This document shows, in pieces, positions 53,135 through 63,722 of a stretch of DNA of 64,000 bases. The DNA comes from Tenacibaculum discolor (lineage in GTDB: Bacteria > Bacteroidota > Bacteroidia > Flavobacteriales > Flavobacteriaceae), in the NCBI RefSeq assembly GCF_003664185.1, contig NZ_RCCS01000006.1, forward strand, positions 124,001 through 188,000, given 5' to 3'. The position numbers and the translations under genes are program-made. The notes under the pieces were generated by a model. The model was not told the DNA's origin, searched no databases, and saw only the letters and a list, made by a program, of their open reading frames with translations. Each line of letters starts with the position of its first letter. Within the stretch, counting starts at the first letter, position 1.

Positions 53135-54424
53135 ATGAAAATTATAAAAAATCCAATAGCACAAACTTGGAGTTCACTTTGCAAAAGGGCTACGATAAAT
53201 GAAAACAGCTTGCAAGAAACTGTGAAAACCATACTTAATGATGTAAAGCTAAATAAAGATAAAGCCTTAAAAAAGTATACTCAATTATTTGATGGAGTCT
53301 CTCTAAACTCTTTAAAAGTATCTGAAAAAGAGCTGGAAGAGGCAGAAAAACTAGTTTCAGACGAGTTAAAATCTGCTATACAATTAGCAAAATCTAATAT
53401 TGAAAAATTTCACACTTCTCAAAAAGAAGAAACTAAAAAGGTAACAACAACAAAAGGAGTTACTTGTTGGAGGAAGAACGTTGCTATCGAAAAAGTAGGT
53501 TTATATATTCCAGGAGGGTCAGCCCCTTTATTTTCTTCAATTCTAATGTTAGGAGTTCCAGCAAAAATAGCAGGTTGTAAAGAAATAGTATTATGCACAC
53601 CAACCAATAAGGAAGGTAAAGTGAATGCAGCTATTTTATATACTGCATCTTTAGTAGGAGTAACTAAAATTTTTAAAGTAGGTGGTGCACAGGCAATTGG
53701 AGCCATGGCATACGGAACAGAAACAATTCCTCAAGTATATAAAATTTTAGGACCAGGAAATCAATTTGTAACTAAGGCAAAAGAGTTGGTACAACAACAA
53801 GGAGTAGCTATTGATATGCCAGCGGGTCCTAGTGAAGTACTTGTAATTGCAGATGAAACTAGCAATCCTGTGTTTGTAGCAGCTGATTTGTTGTCGCAAG
53901 CAGAACACGGAGCAGACAGTCAATCAGTATTGGTAACTACTAAAGAAGAAGTTGCTAAAAATGTGGAAGTAGAGTTAAAGAAACAGTTAGAAGATTTACC
54001 TAGAAAAGAACTTGCAAAAAAAGCAATAGAAAATAGTTTTACAGTGGTTTTTAACTCTAAAGAAGAATGTATAAACTTTAGTAACGAATATGCTCCAGAA
54101 CACTTAATTATAGCTTCAGAAAAAGCTTCTGAATATATTGATGGAATTATGAATGCAGGTTCAGTATTTTTAGGAAATTACAGTTGTGAAAGCGCTGGGG
54201 ATTATGCTAGCGGAACTAATCACACATTGCCTACAAACGGTTATGCAAAAAACTACAGTGGTGTTTCGTTAGATAGTTTTGTAAAGAAAATAACCTTTCA
54301 AGAAGTAACTAAAGAAGGTATAGATAACTTAGGTGAAGCTATAGAATTGATGGCAGAAGCTGAAGGTTTACAAGCACACAAAAATGCAATAACAGTTAGA
54401 TTAAAAGAGCTTAGTAATGTTTAA
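53135..54424 (+). CDS. hisD: Histidinol dehydrogenase
   Basis: 429 residues from ATG 53135, which gives the usual start MKIIKNPIAQTWSSL; an in-frame ATG at 53039 overlaps hisG and would add 32 non-family residues. GLYIPGGSAPLFSSILM, GGAQAIGAMAYGT, VAADLLSQAEHGADSQ (zinc ligands) and GTNHTLPTNGYA are HisD signatures. Oxidises histidinol to histidine in two steps. The 88-bp gap after hisG is the largest at the 5' end of the operon; the gene overlaps hisC by 8 bp. Confidence 0.96.
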   Translation: MKIIKNPIAQTWSSLCKRATINENSLQETVKTILNDVKLNKDKALKKYTQLFDGVSLNSLKVSEKELEEAEKLVSDELKSAIQLAKSNIEKFHTSQKEETKKVTTTKGVTCWRKNVAIEKVGLYIPGGSAPLFSSILMLGVPAKIAGCKEIVLCTPTNKEGKVNAAILYTASLVGVTKIFKVGGAQAIGAMAYGTETIPQVYKILGPGNQFVTKAKELVQQQGVAIDMPAGPSEVLVIADETSNPVFVAADLLSQAEHGADSQSVLVTTKEEVAKNVEVELKKQLEDLPRKELAKKAIENSFTVVFNSKEECINFSNEYAPEHLIIASEKASEYIDGIMNAGSVFLGNYSCESAGDYASGTNHTLPTNGYAKNYSGVSLDSFVKKITFQEVTKEGIDNLGEAIELMAEAEGLQAHKNAITVRLKELSNV

Positions 54425-55475
54425 TTTAGAAAAAATAGTACGTCCTAATATTCAACAGCTAAAAGCCTATTCTTCTGCTAGAGATGAATTCAAAGGAGTT
54501 GCTGAAGTGTATTTAGACGCCAATGAGAATCCATTTGGTATCTTAAATCGTTATCCAGACCCACAACAAATAGCAATTAAAAAACGATTGTCTGAAATTA
54601 AAGATGCAAATGAGAATCAAATCTTTATAGGAAATGGAAGTGATGAAGTAATCGATTTAGCATTTAGAATATTTTGTAATCCAGGGAAAGACAAAGCACT
54701 AACTTTTACACCCTCTTATGGAATGTATAATGTTTCCGCAGCCATTAATGATATTGAATTGATTGAATTAGCCCTAAATAAAGATTTTCAGATAAATACA
54801 GATGTTTTAGAACGTTATTTAGAAGATGAAAATTTAAAATTAATATTCATTTGCTCACCAAATAACCCAACAGGAAATTGTTTTAAAAATGAAACAATTG
54901 AGTTTATTCTTAGTAAATTCAAGGGAATTGTAATTATTGATGAAGCCTATATTGATTTTAGCACTAAAGAATCTTTTATAAATCAATTAAAAAACTATCC
55001 AAATCTAATTATTAGCCAAACCTTCAGTAAAGCATGGGGATTAGCAAGTGTTAGAGTTGGAGTAGCGTATGCTAATTCGGATATTATAGACCTCTATAAT
55101 AAGGTAAAACCTCCTTATAATATTAGTGCTTTAAATCAAGAAGCTGTGCTTAATAAGCTAGATAATTTAGCTCAGTTTGAAATTGAAAAAAATATAATTC
55201 TTAATGAAAAGGAAAAATTAGAAAAGCAGCTAGAGGACGTTGAGCTGGTTAAAAAAGTATATCCTTCAGATGCTAATTTTATACTAATAGAGGTTACAAA
55301 TGCGAATGAATTGTATACCAAATTAGTAGAGCAAAAAATTATAACAAGAAACAGGAATAGCTTGGTAAATAATTGCATACGAATTACAATAGGAAGTGAG
55401 AAAGAAAACAAAAAATTAATGACAGCATTAAAAGAATTAAGTGTTACATCTGATAAAGTTGAAAATTCACTTTAA
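54417..55475 (+). CDS. hisC: Histidinol-phosphate aminotransferase
   Basis: 352 residues, class I/II PLP aminotransferase: [47 protein letters not shown] and [16 protein letters not shown], where the Lys in FSKAWG forms the Schiff base. Overlaps the hisD end. Confidence 0.96.
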   Translation: MFNLEKIVRPNIQQLKAYSSARDEFKGVAEVYLDANENPFGILNRYPDPQQIAIKKRLSEIKDANENQIFIGNGSDEVIDLAFRIFCNPGKDKALTFTPSYGMYNVSAAINDIELIELALNKDFQINTDVLERYLEDENLKLIFICSPNNPTGNCFKNETIEFILSKFKGIVIIDEAYIDFSTKESFINQLKNYPNLIISQTFSKAWGLASVRVGVAYANSDIIDLYNKVKPPYNISALNQEAVLNKLDNLAQFEIEKNIILNEKEKLEKQLEDVELVKKVYPSDANFILIEVTNANELYTKLVEQKIITRNRNSLVNNCIRITIGSEKENKKLMTALKELSVTSDKVENSL

Positions 55476-55489
55476 ATTTTAAAAAGACG

Positions 55490-56623
55490 ATGAAAAAAAT
55501 ATTATTTATAGATAGAGATGGTACCTTAATCAAAGAACCAGCAGATGAACAAACAGATTCATTTGAAAAATTACAATTTTATCCAAAGGTTTTTCAAGGA
55601 TTGAGTAAAATAGCCAAAGAACTCGACTTTGAATTAGTGTTAGTCACGAACCAAGATGGATTAGGAACGGAAGCATATCCAGAAAACACGTTTTGGCCAG
55701 TACACAACTTTGTGATGAATACCTTAAAAGAAGAAGGTATTGAGTTTGCAGAAGAAATCATTGACAGAACATTTGCTAAAGACAATCAACCTACAAGAAA
55801 ACCAAACACAGGTTTGTTAACAAAATACTTCTCTAAAGAGTATGATTTGAAAAATTCTTTTGTAATAGGTGACCGTTTAACCGATGTAGAACTCGCTAAA
55901 AACCTAGGAAGCAAAGCTATCTATATCAATGATGAAACGAATTTAGGAACTGATGAAATTACTGTAAAAAGAGAGGAGTTAAATGATTTTATAGCTTTAG
56001 AGAGTAACGATTGGAACACGATTTATGAATTTTTAAAGTTGGAAGAACGTTCTGCCTCTATTGAGAGAAACACCAATGAAACTCAAATAAAAGTAGAAGT
56101 AAATTTAGATGGAACAGGGAAAAGTATGATTGATACGGGTATTGCTTTTTTCGATCATATGTTAGATCAAATAGCGCGTCATGGTCAAATGGATCTGAAT
56201 ATACAAGTAAAAGGTGATTTAGAGGTAGATGAGCATCATACTATTGAAGATACAGCGATAGCATTAGGAGAAGTGTTTTATAAAGCATTGGGAAATAAAC
56301 TAGGGATTGAACGTTACGGATTTTGTTTACCAATGGACGATTGCTTAGCTCAAGTAGCCATTGACTTTGGCGGAAGAAACTGGTTGGTTTGGGAAGCTGA
56401 TTTTAAACGAGAAATGATAGGTAAAATGCCTACGGAAATGTTTTATCACTTCTTTAAGTCGTTTACAGATGGTGCTAAATGTAACTTAAATATCAAAGCA
56501 GAAGGTACTAACGAACATCACAAAATAGAAGCCATTTTCAAAGCTTTTGCAAAAGCGATAAAAGTAGCTGTAAAAAGAGATGTAGAGAAGATGATTTTAC
56601 CATCAACAAAAGGAGTTCTGTAA
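55490..56623 (+). CDS. hisB: Bifunctional histidinol-phosphatase/imidazoleglycerol-phosphate dehydratase
   Basis: 377 residues. N-terminal HAD phosphatase with [17 protein letters not shown] and [25 protein letters not shown] (~1-165); C-terminal IGP dehydratase with [34 protein letters not shown] and [19 protein letters not shown]. This is the fused form also found in E. coli. After it an 83-bp gap with imperfect AATTACGAATT-type repeats precedes hisH. Confidence 0.96.
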   Translation: MKKILFIDRDGTLIKEPADEQTDSFEKLQFYPKVFQGLSKIAKELDFELVLVTNQDGLGTEAYPENTFWPVHNFVMNTLKEEGIEFAEEIIDRTFAKDNQPTRKPNTGLLTKYFSKEYDLKNSFVIGDRLTDVELAKNLGSKAIYINDETNLGTDEITVKREELNDFIALESNDWNTIYEFLKLEERSASIERNTNETQIKVEVNLDGTGKSMIDTGIAFFDHMLDQIARHGQMDLNIQVKGDLEVDEHHTIEDTAIALGEVFYKALGNKLGIERYGFCLPMDDCLAQVAIDFGGRNWLVWEADFKREMIGKMPTEMFYHFFKSFTDGAKCNLNIKAEGTNEHHKIEAIFKAFAKAIKVAVKRDVEKMILPSTKGVL

Positions 56624-56706
56624 TCAATTACGAATTAAGAATTATGAGTTATTCAATAGTATGAGGAAATAATTTGTAATTAAAATTCATCATTCATAAT
56701 TAAAAT

Positions 56707-57288
56707 ATGATAGCTATTATAAAATATAACGCAGGTAATATACGATCGGTACAAAATGCGTTAACTCGCTTGGGGTATGAAAGTATTATTACCGATAATC
56801 CAGAAGAAATACAATCGGCAGATAAAGTAATATTTCCAGGGGTTGGAGAAGCTAGTTCAGCAATGCAATACTTAAAAGAAAGAAATCTTGATGAATTAAT
56901 TGTTTCCCTAAAACAGCCTGTACTAGGAATTTGTCTGGGACTACAACTAATGTGTACATATTCAGAAGAAGGAGATACCAAATGTTTGGGCATTTTTGAT
57001 GCGCGTACAAAACAGTTCCCACCAAAAGAAAAAGTACCACATATGGGGTGGAATAATTTTTCTGAATTAAAATCATCTAAACTGTTTACAAACATAGCTC
57101 TAGAAGATGATGTATACTACGTTCATGGGTATTATGCAGAAGTATCTAAAAATACACTGGCTACCTGTGATTATATTCTTCCGTTCAGTACCGTTATGCA
57201 GCAAGATAATTTTTATGCAATGCAGTTTCATCCTGAAAAATCAGCCGATGTCGGGGAGCAATTATTGAATAATTTTTTAGAGTTATAA
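56707..57288 (+). CDS. hisH: Imidazole glycerol phosphate synthase, glutaminase subunit
   Basis: 193 residues, class I glutamine amidotransferase: nucleophile Cys in [10 protein letters not shown], oxyanion region [10 protein letters not shown], and His-Glu pair in [11 protein letters not shown]. Supplies ammonia to HisF. Confidence 0.95.
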   Translation: MIAIIKYNAGNIRSVQNALTRLGYESIITDNPEEIQSADKVIFPGVGEASSAMQYLKERNLDELIVSLKQPVLGICLGLQLMCTYSEEGDTKCLGIFDARTKQFPPKEKVPHMGWNNFSELKSSKLFTNIALEDDVYYVHGYYAEVSKNTLATCDYILPFSTVMQQDNFYAMQFHPEKSADVGEQLLNNFLEL

Positions 57289-57301
57289 AAAGAGATTAAA
57301 A

Positions 57302-58018
57302 ATGAGAATTATACCTGCAATAGATATTATAGAAGGAAAATGTGTCCGCTTAACTAAAGGCGATTATGACACAAAAAAAATATACAATGAAAATCCGTTA
57401 GAAGTAGCTAAAGAATTTGAGGCAAACGGAATAGAATATTTACATGTTGTTGATTTAGATGGCGCAAAATCTAACCGAATTATAAATCACAAAGTATTAG
57501 AACAAATAGCAACAAAAACCAATTTAAAAATTGATTTTGGAGGAGGTTTAAAGTCAGATGAAGATGCTCGAATAGCATTTGGAAGTGGCGCAAATCAAAT
57601 AACAGGAGGAAGTATAGCGGTAAAGGATCCAGATGTTTTTATAGGATGGTTAACTAAATATGGTATGGATAAAATAATCTTGGGAGCAGATTGTAAAGAC
57701 AGAAAAATTGCGACCAATGGTTGGTTGCAAACCTCAGAAGTTGATGTTGTTGAATTTATAAGTGAATATCAAGAAATAGGTATTACAAATACTATTTGTA
57801 CAGATGTAGCTAAAGATGGAATGTTACAAGGTGCTTCTTTAGATTTATATTTAGAAATTTTAAGTAAAACCTCAGTAAACTTAATAGCGAGTGGAGGAGT
57901 AGCCAATATCAATGATTTACATCGATTAAAAGAAATTGGTTGTGAAGGAGCCATTGTAGGTAAAGCTATTTATGAAGGAAACATAAGTTTAAAAGAATTA
58001 CAAGAATTTATAAGCTAA
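57302..58018 (+). CDS. hisA: ProFAR isomerase
   Basis: 238 residues, beta/alpha barrel starting [20 protein letters not shown], with [30 protein letters not shown] and [13 protein letters not shown] phosphate sites. Catalytic Asp in PAIDI and Asp in [10 protein letters not shown]. Stops 3 bp before the hisF ATG. Confidence 0.96.
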   Translation: MRIIPAIDIIEGKCVRLTKGDYDTKKIYNENPLEVAKEFEANGIEYLHVVDLDGAKSNRIINHKVLEQIATKTNLKIDFGGGLKSDEDARIAFGSGANQITGGSIAVKDPDVFIGWLTKYGMDKIILGADCKDRKIATNGWLQTSEVDVVEFISEYQEIGITNTICTDVAKDGMLQGASLDLYLEILSKTSVNLIASGGVANINDLHRLKEIGCEGAIVGKAIYEGNISLKELQEFIS

Positions 58019-58021
58019 GAG

Positions 58022-58774
58022 ATGTTAAAGAAAAGAATTATCCCATGTTTGGATATAAAAAACGGACGAACTGTAAAGGGAGTTAATTTTATTGATATTA
58101 AGGATGCAGGAGATCCAGTAGAATTAGCAAAACAATATGTAAAACAAGGAGCAGATGAATTAGTATTTTTAGATATTACAGCTACTTTAGAGAATAGAAA
58201 AACCTTGGTTGAATTGGTAAAAACAATTGCGCAAGAAATTAATATTCCATTTACTGTTGGTGGAGGAATCAGCACTGTAGAAGATGCTATAGCCTTAATA
58301 CAAGCCGGAGCAGATAAAGTAAGTATCAATTCTTCCGCAGTAAAAAATCCGCAATTAATAAGTGATTTAAAAAATCGATTTGGAAGTCAGTTTGTTGTGG
58401 TTGCCATTGATACTAAAAATGTAAATAGTAATTGGAAAGTGTTCACTAAAGGAGGCACTTTTGAAACCGAATTAGAAACTGTGAGTTGGGCAAAAGAGGT
58501 AGAAAAATTAGGTGCTGGTGAAATATTATTAACTTCTATGAATAATGATGGTACCAAAAACGGATTTGACATTGAAGTAACCAATGCAGTGAGTAAAACG
58601 GTAAATATTCCTGTAATAGCTTCAGGAGGAGCAGGAAAGGTAGAGCATTTTATAGAAGTTTTTACAAAAACAGAAGCCAGTGCAGGATTGGCTGCTAGTA
58701 TCTTTCACTTTGGTGAAATACCGGTACCCGTACTAAAAAACGAATTAAAAAAACAAAACATAGCTATACGATGA
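58022..58774 (+). CDS. hisF: Imidazole glycerol phosphate synthase, cyclase subunit
   Basis: 250 residues, barrel related to His[19 protein letters not shown] with catalytic Asp, [46 protein letters not shown] (second catalytic Asp) and [13 protein letters not shown]. Overlaps hisIE by 4 bp. Confidence 0.96.
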   Translation: MLKKRIIPCLDIKNGRTVKGVNFIDIKDAGDPVELAKQYVKQGADELVFLDITATLENRKTLVELVKTIAQEINIPFTVGGGISTVEDAIALIQAGADKVSINSSAVKNPQLISDLKNRFGSQFVVVAIDTKNVNSNWKVFTKGGTFETELETVSWAKEVEKLGAGEILLTSMNNDGTKNGFDIEVTNAVSKTVNIPVIASGGAGKVEHFIEVFTKTEASAGLAASIFHFGEIPVPVLKNELKKQNIAIR

Positions 58775-59355
58775 ATATAGATTTTTCAAAAGGAAATGGA
58801 TTGGTTCCAGTAGTAATACAAAATAATACCACATTACAAGTACTAATGTTAGGGTACATGAATGAAGAAGCTTTCACTAAAACGCAAAAAGAAGGAAAAG
58901 TTACTTTTTATAGCCGAAGTAAAAATAGACTTTGGACAAAAGGTGAGGAATCAGGAAACTTTTTATGGGTAAAAGATATTCAGGTAGATTGTGATAATGA
59001 TACCTTGTTGATTAAAGCTACTCCTGAAGGACCTACTTGTCATAAAGGAACAACTTCTTGCTTTGGTGAGGAAACGTCTAAAGGTTTTTTGTATTCGTTA
59101 GAAAGTATTATTTCTGACAGAATAGACAATAATGTAGAAACGTCTTATACTAATAAACTCTACAAAAGAGGAATTAACAAAGTAGCTCAAAAAGTAGGAG
59201 AGGAGGCTGTAGAAGTAGTTATTGAAGCGAAAGACAACAATGATGAATTATTTAAAAACGAGGCTGCCGATTTATTATATCACTATTTAATTTTATTAAA
59301 AGCCAAAGGTTTTACGATTACTGATATAGAAAATGTTTTAAAAAGTAGAAATTAA
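58771..59355 (+). CDS. hisI: Bifunctional phosphoribosyl-AMP cyclohydrolase/phosphoribosyl-ATP pyrophosphatase
   Basis: 194 residues, HisIE fusion. N-terminal cyclohydrolase: [37 protein letters not shown] and [12 protein letters not shown] with zinc Cys residues; C-terminal pyrophosphatase: [20 protein letters not shown] and [14 protein letters not shown]. Last gene of the operon, followed by a long hairpin. Confidence 0.96.
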   Translation: MNIDFSKGNGLVPVVIQNNTTLQVLMLGYMNEEAFTKTQKEGKVTFYSRSKNRLWTKGEESGNFLWVKDIQVDCDNDTLLIKATPEGPTCHKGTTSCFGEETSKGFLYSLESIISDRIDNNVETSYTNKLYKRGINKVAQKVGEEAVEVVIEAKDNNDELFKNEAADLLYHYLILLKAKGFTITDIENVLKSRN

Positions 59356-59376
59356 CAAGCTTAGTTAATTATGTAA

Positions 59377-59417
59377 CAATCCAAATAGAAAGTTTATAAA
59401 GCTTTCTATTTGGATTG
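59377..59417 (+). terminator. Hairpin at the end of the his operon
   Basis: CAATCCAAATAGAAAG and CTTTCTATTTGGATTG are perfect 16-bp inverted repeats with a 9-bp loop. The tail is T/A-rich without a long T-run; it may act as terminator for both converging units. Confidence 0.75.
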
Positions 59418-59444
59418 TAATATTGTATATTGTTGATTATAGAG

Positions 59445-60866
59445 CTATAAATTCTTCCTATTTTTCCATTGAAACTTTTCTTTATTAGCATCGTTCCAAT
59501 TAGCTACTTTTAAAAGCATTGTATCAATTTCAGCTTTATCTAGCCATTTTCCATCTACAAATACGCCAGATATGGTACGTGTGTTTTTAATATTTTCTAA
59601 TGGATTTTTATCCAGTAAAATTAAATCAGCAAACTTTCCTGTTTCCACAGTTCCAGTTTTATCGCTAATTTCAAGCCATTCAGCTGGCAAACGAGTTGCC
59701 GAAGTTAATGCTTCTTCAGGTGTTAATCCAGCTTCTACTAGTAATTCCAATTCATCATGAAGAGAAAATCCCCAAACAATTCCAGAAATACCAGCATCTG
59801 TTCCTGCGAGCATAGGCACACCTTCTTCTTTAAAAGCTTTAACAATCTGTTTATGAAAATCTTTTTGTTTGTTAAAGAATTCGATTAATTTAGGAGAAGA
59901 TCCAGAAAAACGATTCGAGTTTAACCATTTACTCTGCATTAATGGGTGTACATACTTTAAACTTGATAGGTTTTGAATATTTTCTGATGATTTAGCCTGA
60001 TTTAAAATCCAAACCATGTTAGATAAGTTCGGAATTAACCAAGTATTATTTTCTTTAGCTAAATGAGCAAACTCTTGTGCTTTTTCATAACTAAAATCAT
60101 TCGTTTGTTTAGATAATTCTTCAGCATGTGCAATGAGTCCGAAATGTGGTACAAATAAATCTTCAGCAGGTTTATCTTCAAAGGCTGTAGGAATGTGTCC
60201 AACAACTTTCATATTTTGTTTTTCAGCTTCATCAATAACAGCTTTAAAGGTTTCTTCGTTTAACCATGTATAAACCTTTATAAATCTATATCCTAAACCT
60301 TTAGCATTTCTAACCGATTGTCTTCCTTCTATAGGAGTTGTAGCTTTTATTTCATTGCCTTTACCATCAATTACAGCAGCTATTGCCATACGAGGCCCAA
60401 TAACACTTTTTTCCATTATTTTATCTCTTTGCGAAAAGTGTCCAAGCCTTCCACTTAACTCAAATACTGTAGTAACTCCATTAGCAATGTATGGAGTCAT
60501 TAAGTTCTGTGTGTTAAAGTTTACTGTAGAACCTCTAGTAGCATATCCTTGAGAAAAACTACCATTGCTCAGCGTATGTACGTGCATATCAATTAGTCCA
60601 GGAATAAGCCATTTATCTTTTCCATCAATAATTGTTGCTTTAGAAGGTACAGAATCATTTATAGATTCTATTTTGTTATTGTGAATTACCACTATAGCAT
60701 TTTCAATAACATTATTATTTTCTGTCATTGGTACTATATTGACGTTTTTTATAACGTAGGTATTGTTTTCTTTTTCAATTTTAGTTTTGTTGTTTTTTGT
60801 ACAGTTAAGAAATAAAAATGATACTGTTAGGAGTAATAATAAATTACTAATTTTTAGATATTTCAT
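59445..60866 (-). CDS. Amidohydrolase-family lipoprotein
   Basis: 473 residues from ATG 60866, chosen for the lipoprotein signal (KISNLLLLLTVSFLFLNC) that follows; an upstream ATG at 60920 would precede it. Metal-dependent hydrolase barrel: GLIDMHVHTLSNG (first two His ligands), FIKVYTWLN in the lysine-ligand region, VVGHIPTAF, FGLIAHAEEL, and AGTDAGISG with the C-terminal Asp ligand. Related to imidazolonepropionase- and prolidase-like secreted enzymes; the substrate is unknown. Next to, but not overlapping, the serine-hydrolase gene on the same strand. Confidence 0.87.
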   Translation of the reverse strand: MKYLKISNLLLLLTVSFLFLNCTKNNKTKIEKENNTYVIKNVNIVPMTENNNVIENAIVVIHNNKIESINDSVPSKATIIDGKDKWLIPGLIDMHVHTLSNGSFSQGYATRGSTVNFNTQNLMTPYIANGVTTVFELSGRLGHFSQRDKIMEKSVIGPRMAIAAVIDGKGNEIKATTPIEGRQSVRNAKGLGYRFIKVYTWLNEETFKAVIDEAEKQNMKVVGHIPTAFEDKPAEDLFVPHFGLIAHAEELSKQTNDFSYEKAQEFAHLAKENNTWLIPNLSNMVWILNQAKSSENIQNLSSLKYVHPLMQSKWLNSNRFSGSSPKLIEFFNKQKDFHKQIVKAFKEEGVPMLAGTDAGISGIVWGFSLHDELELLVEAGLTPEEALTSATRLPAEWLEISDKTGTVETGKFADLILLDKNPLENIKNTRTISGVFVDGKWLDKAEIDTMLLKVANWNDANKEKFQWKNRKNL

Positions 60867-60972
60867 GCAGTTTAGTTTTCTTGTAGACGTTTTAGAATAA
60901 AAAATGTTACAAGAAACCAATATTTAAAAAAATGACTGAATTTTTAAATACTAAATTCAGCCATTGATTTAC

Positions 60973-62439
60973 TTATATGTTTATTATGTTATTTTTTAAT
61001 TCTGCAATTTTGTTTTTCATTTGCTCATTATAATTCCATTCATTGCTTTCATTGAGTAGAATTGCTTTTTTATAGTTTTTAATTGCCTTAAGACTATCAT
61101 TTTTCATTTCATAAGCTTCAGCTAAACTCGCTTTTGATACCCACCAATTAGGATTAACTTCGGCGTTAAACTTAAATACATCAATAGCATTTTCAATGTT
61201 ATTTTTACTATAAACATAAGAATTACCTATACTGTTAATATTCCATTTTAAGTTATCAAAGTCTGAATTTGGATTTTCTTCTTTTAACTTTTTGAATGAT
61301 TGAATAGCTTCGTTAAGTTGATGACGAATAACAAAACTCATAACATCTTCCTCTTTTGTTAACTTTTTTACTTTAAGTTCAAGGATTGAAATTCTTGCTA
61401 TATCATTAATAATAATATCATAAGCTGGTATTTTATAACCGTTAGACAATAAAATAATCGTTGTATTATTATCTGTGAATTTTCTAAATGCAGCTAAATT
61501 TCCACCCGAAAATCCATAAGAATTTAATCCGTTTACTTGAATGCTATTCCAACCATGTAAAAAATGGTCTTTTTGATTCGTAAAACTGAAAGGTTCCCAC
61601 ATTTCTGTTTTCATCTTATCACTTAACAAGATATCGTCGTCCAATTTCTTGTTCCATTCAATGAATTTTTTAAGAGTGATGTTTAGCCCGTTTCCTGAAT
61701 GTCCTCTTACACCACTATTATTTGTGTCTTTTTCAAATTCTTTTGTCTTTTCATTATAAAAATATCTTGTAGCACGATTTGGAATATTTTCTAGCGAGTT
61801 AGAAGAAAATAAAACTCCATTTGTAGAATTATCAAACTGATTTTTAAGAATATAATCATCAAAAGACATTTTTGTAACTTTCTCTATAATTTGAGCGAGT
61901 AACCAATAGTTTGTTTGATTGTATTGAAACTGATTTCCAATAGCAAAATTCATTCTGCCATTAAATAGTTTTTTCATTAATTCCTCGTCAGTTAATGTAC
62001 TTTTATATCTTATAATATCAGGTAAACCAGAAGAATGACTTAGTAAATTTTCAATTTTTATCTCTTGCCATTGTTGTGGTAAATCATTTATGTATTTTGA
62101 AATTTTATCTTCTAAACTTAGCTGTTTGTCTTGTATAAGCTGAAATATTCCTGTGGAAGTTATAAGCTTTGTCGCTGAAAAAACTCTGAATAATGTATTT
62201 TCATTAACCGGTTTGTTATTTTCTAAAGATGATTCGCCAAAATAATTTTTATAAACTATTTCATCATCTTTAATTACTGCTAAAGCTAATCCAGGAATAT
62301 TATGTAGCTCCATAGCTTTTGTTAAATAAGAGTCAATTTCATTTTTAATGGTAGCAGTATTGTTTTCCTTCTTTTGGTTAGAGCAAGAAAAACTAAATAA
62401 TAATAGTAAAAGGGAAGAAAGTGTGATTAATTTTTTCAT
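60973..62439 (-). CDS. Beta-lactamase-fold serine hydrolase lipoprotein with TPR tail
   Basis: 488 residues. Lipoprotein signal with Cys19 (FSFSCS). Class C beta-lactamase/DD-peptidase fold: SxxK motif FSATK with Ser88 and Lys91, second motif YNQTNYW (the usual YxN reads Y-N-Q here), and a third-motif-like GFSGGNLA. The last ~130 residues are TPR-like helices (NWWVSKASLAEAYEMKNDSL). Penicillin-binding-protein-related esterase or peptidase; not expected to be a true beta-lactamase. Upstream of the amidohydrolase gene on the same strand with a 106-bp gap. Confidence 0.85.
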   Translation of the reverse strand: MKKLITLSSLLLLLFSFSCSNQKKENNTATIKNEIDSYLTKAMELHNIPGLALAVIKDDEIVYKNYFGESSLENNKPVNENTLFRVFSATKLITSTGIFQLIQDKQLSLEDKISKYINDLPQQWQEIKIENLLSHSSGLPDIIRYKSTLTDEELMKKLFNGRMNFAIGNQFQYNQTNYWLLAQIIEKVTKMSFDDYILKNQFDNSTNGVLFSSNSLENIPNRATRYFYNEKTKEFEKDTNNSGVRGHSGNGLNITLKKFIEWNKKLDDDILLSDKMKTEMWEPFSFTNQKDHFLHGWNSIQVNGLNSYGFSGGNLAAFRKFTDNNTTIILLSNGYKIPAYDIIINDIARISILELKVKKLTKEEDVMSFVIRHQLNEAIQSFKKLKEENPNSDFDNLKWNINSIGNSYVYSKNNIENAIDVFKFNAEVNPNWWVSKASLAEAYEMKNDSLKAIKNYKKAILLNESNEWNYNEQMKNKIAELKNNIINI

Positions 62440-62520
62440 AGTATTTCGTTATTTGTTTTAATAGAAACGATAACTTTTATTTAGCGTTGCAGTTTTAATG
62501 GAAATGATAGCACTTTTTAT

Positions 62521-62553
62521 TTGTTACTAAACAAATTTGATTGTCTATTTTTG
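62521..62553 (+). promoter_or_regulatory. Promoter of the methyltransferase gene
   Basis: TTG (62521-62523), 22 bp, TATTTTTG (62546-62553), ending 4 bp before the ATG at 62558; spacing to the gene would make the transcript leaderless or nearly so. Confidence 0.45.
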
Positions 62554-62557
62554 TAAT

Positions 62558-63712
62558 ATGAAAGAAGCCTTACATCAACTGTTTACTGAGTTTCAAAATA
62601 GCATACAAAAAAATGATTTTGTAAAATTAACTTTAAGTAAACCAATTCGTAAAAGTGATGAATTATCGAATGTATACGTTCGCCAGATAACGTTGAAAGG
62701 AGACGTTTGTTTTCAGTTCTTATATCGATATAAAACAAATGATCAAACAAAAAACTATTCGTTTGAAGAAAGTATTGAAGAACTAACTCATTTACTTTCA
62801 GAAAAGTTTAGAGCGGCGACATTATTTACGTTAGAAAACGATTTGCTAGTCTTTATTTCTAAAAAGAAAAAAGTAAGTTATAAAACTACACAGCCTAGTT
62901 TTAAAAACAAGTTACCAGAAACTCATGATAAGCCCAAAGAAAAAAGAGCTGAAAACAGCGAATATTTATATCATTTGGGGGTAACGGATAAAGAAGGAAA
63001 AGTAATTCCTAAAATGGCAGATAAATACCGTCAGATCAATAAGTATTTAGAAATTATAGAAGCGCAAATACAATCAGTTAAATTACCTAAGCATATCAAT
63101 ATTGTAGATATGGGCTCAGGAAAAGGCTATTTAACTTTTGCATTGTACGATTACTTGGTCAATCAAAAAGGATATACTGCCAGTGTAACAGGTATTGAGT
63201 TACGCCAGAGTTTAGTTGATTATTGTAATGATATTGCCAAAAAGTGTGATTTTAAAGGATTACTTTTTGTAGCACAACCAATTCAGGAATACGATAACAA
63301 TAAAATAGATATTTTAATTGCTTTGCACGCATGTGATACAGCGACCGATGATGCTATTTACAAAGGTTTGGTTTCAAAAGCAGAATTGATTATCTGTGCT
63401 CCGTGCTGTCATAAGCAAATCCGTCAGCAAGTGAAAGGAAAAGAGCAGGAGAGCCCTTTATTAAAATATGGAATTTTTAAGGAACGTCAGTTTGAAATGG
63501 TTACTGACACCATTCGTGCTTTAATTTTAGAGAAAAACAATTATACTACCAAGGTTTTTGAGTTTATAAGTAATGAGCACACGCGTAAAAATGTAATGCT
63601 AATTGGTGCTAAATCATCTAAAAAAGTAGATAAAAAACGTATTGAAGCTAAAATTTCAGATTTAAAAGAAGCTTATCAAATTGAGCAACACTATTTAGAA
63701 GGATTACTATAA
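62558..63712 (+). CDS. Class I SAM-dependent methyltransferase (Methyltransf_32-like)
   Basis: 384 residues from ATG 62558 (an ATG at 62537 is upstream of the promoter box). N-terminal ~150 residues are a charged accessory domain; then the SAM-binding motif INIVDMGSGKGYLTFALYDY, VTGIELRQSLVDYC (acidic loop) and DILIALHACDTATDDA, and a Cys-rich segment IICAPCCHKQIRQQ. The GSGKGY motif and ALHACDTATD resemble methyltransferases of the GSTCD/METTL25 type that act on RNA or protein; the substrate is not known. Followed 10 bp later by the Crp/Fnr-type gene. Confidence 0.85.
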   Translation: MKEALHQLFTEFQNSIQKNDFVKLTLSKPIRKSDELSNVYVRQITLKGDVCFQFLYRYKTNDQTKNYSFEESIEELTHLLSEKFRAATLFTLENDLLVFISKKKKVSYKTTQPSFKNKLPETHDKPKEKRAENSEYLYHLGVTDKEGKVIPKMADKYRQINKYLEIIEAQIQSVKLPKHINIVDMGSGKGYLTFALYDYLVNQKGYTASVTGIELRQSLVDYCNDIAKKCDFKGLLFVAQPIQEYDNNKIDILIALHACDTATDDAIYKGLVSKAELIICAPCCHKQIRQQVKGKEQESPLLKYGIFKERQFEMVTDTIRALILEKNNYTTKVFEFISNEHTRKNVMLIGAKSSKKVDKKRIEAKISDLKEAYQIEQHYLEGLL

Positions 63713-63722
63713 TGTTTTTATA

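Noticed and set aside
56624..56706. Insertion sequence relic between hisB and hisH
   Set aside because: Only short imperfect AATTACGAATT-type repeats common in AT-rich flavobacterial gaps; no coding remnant.
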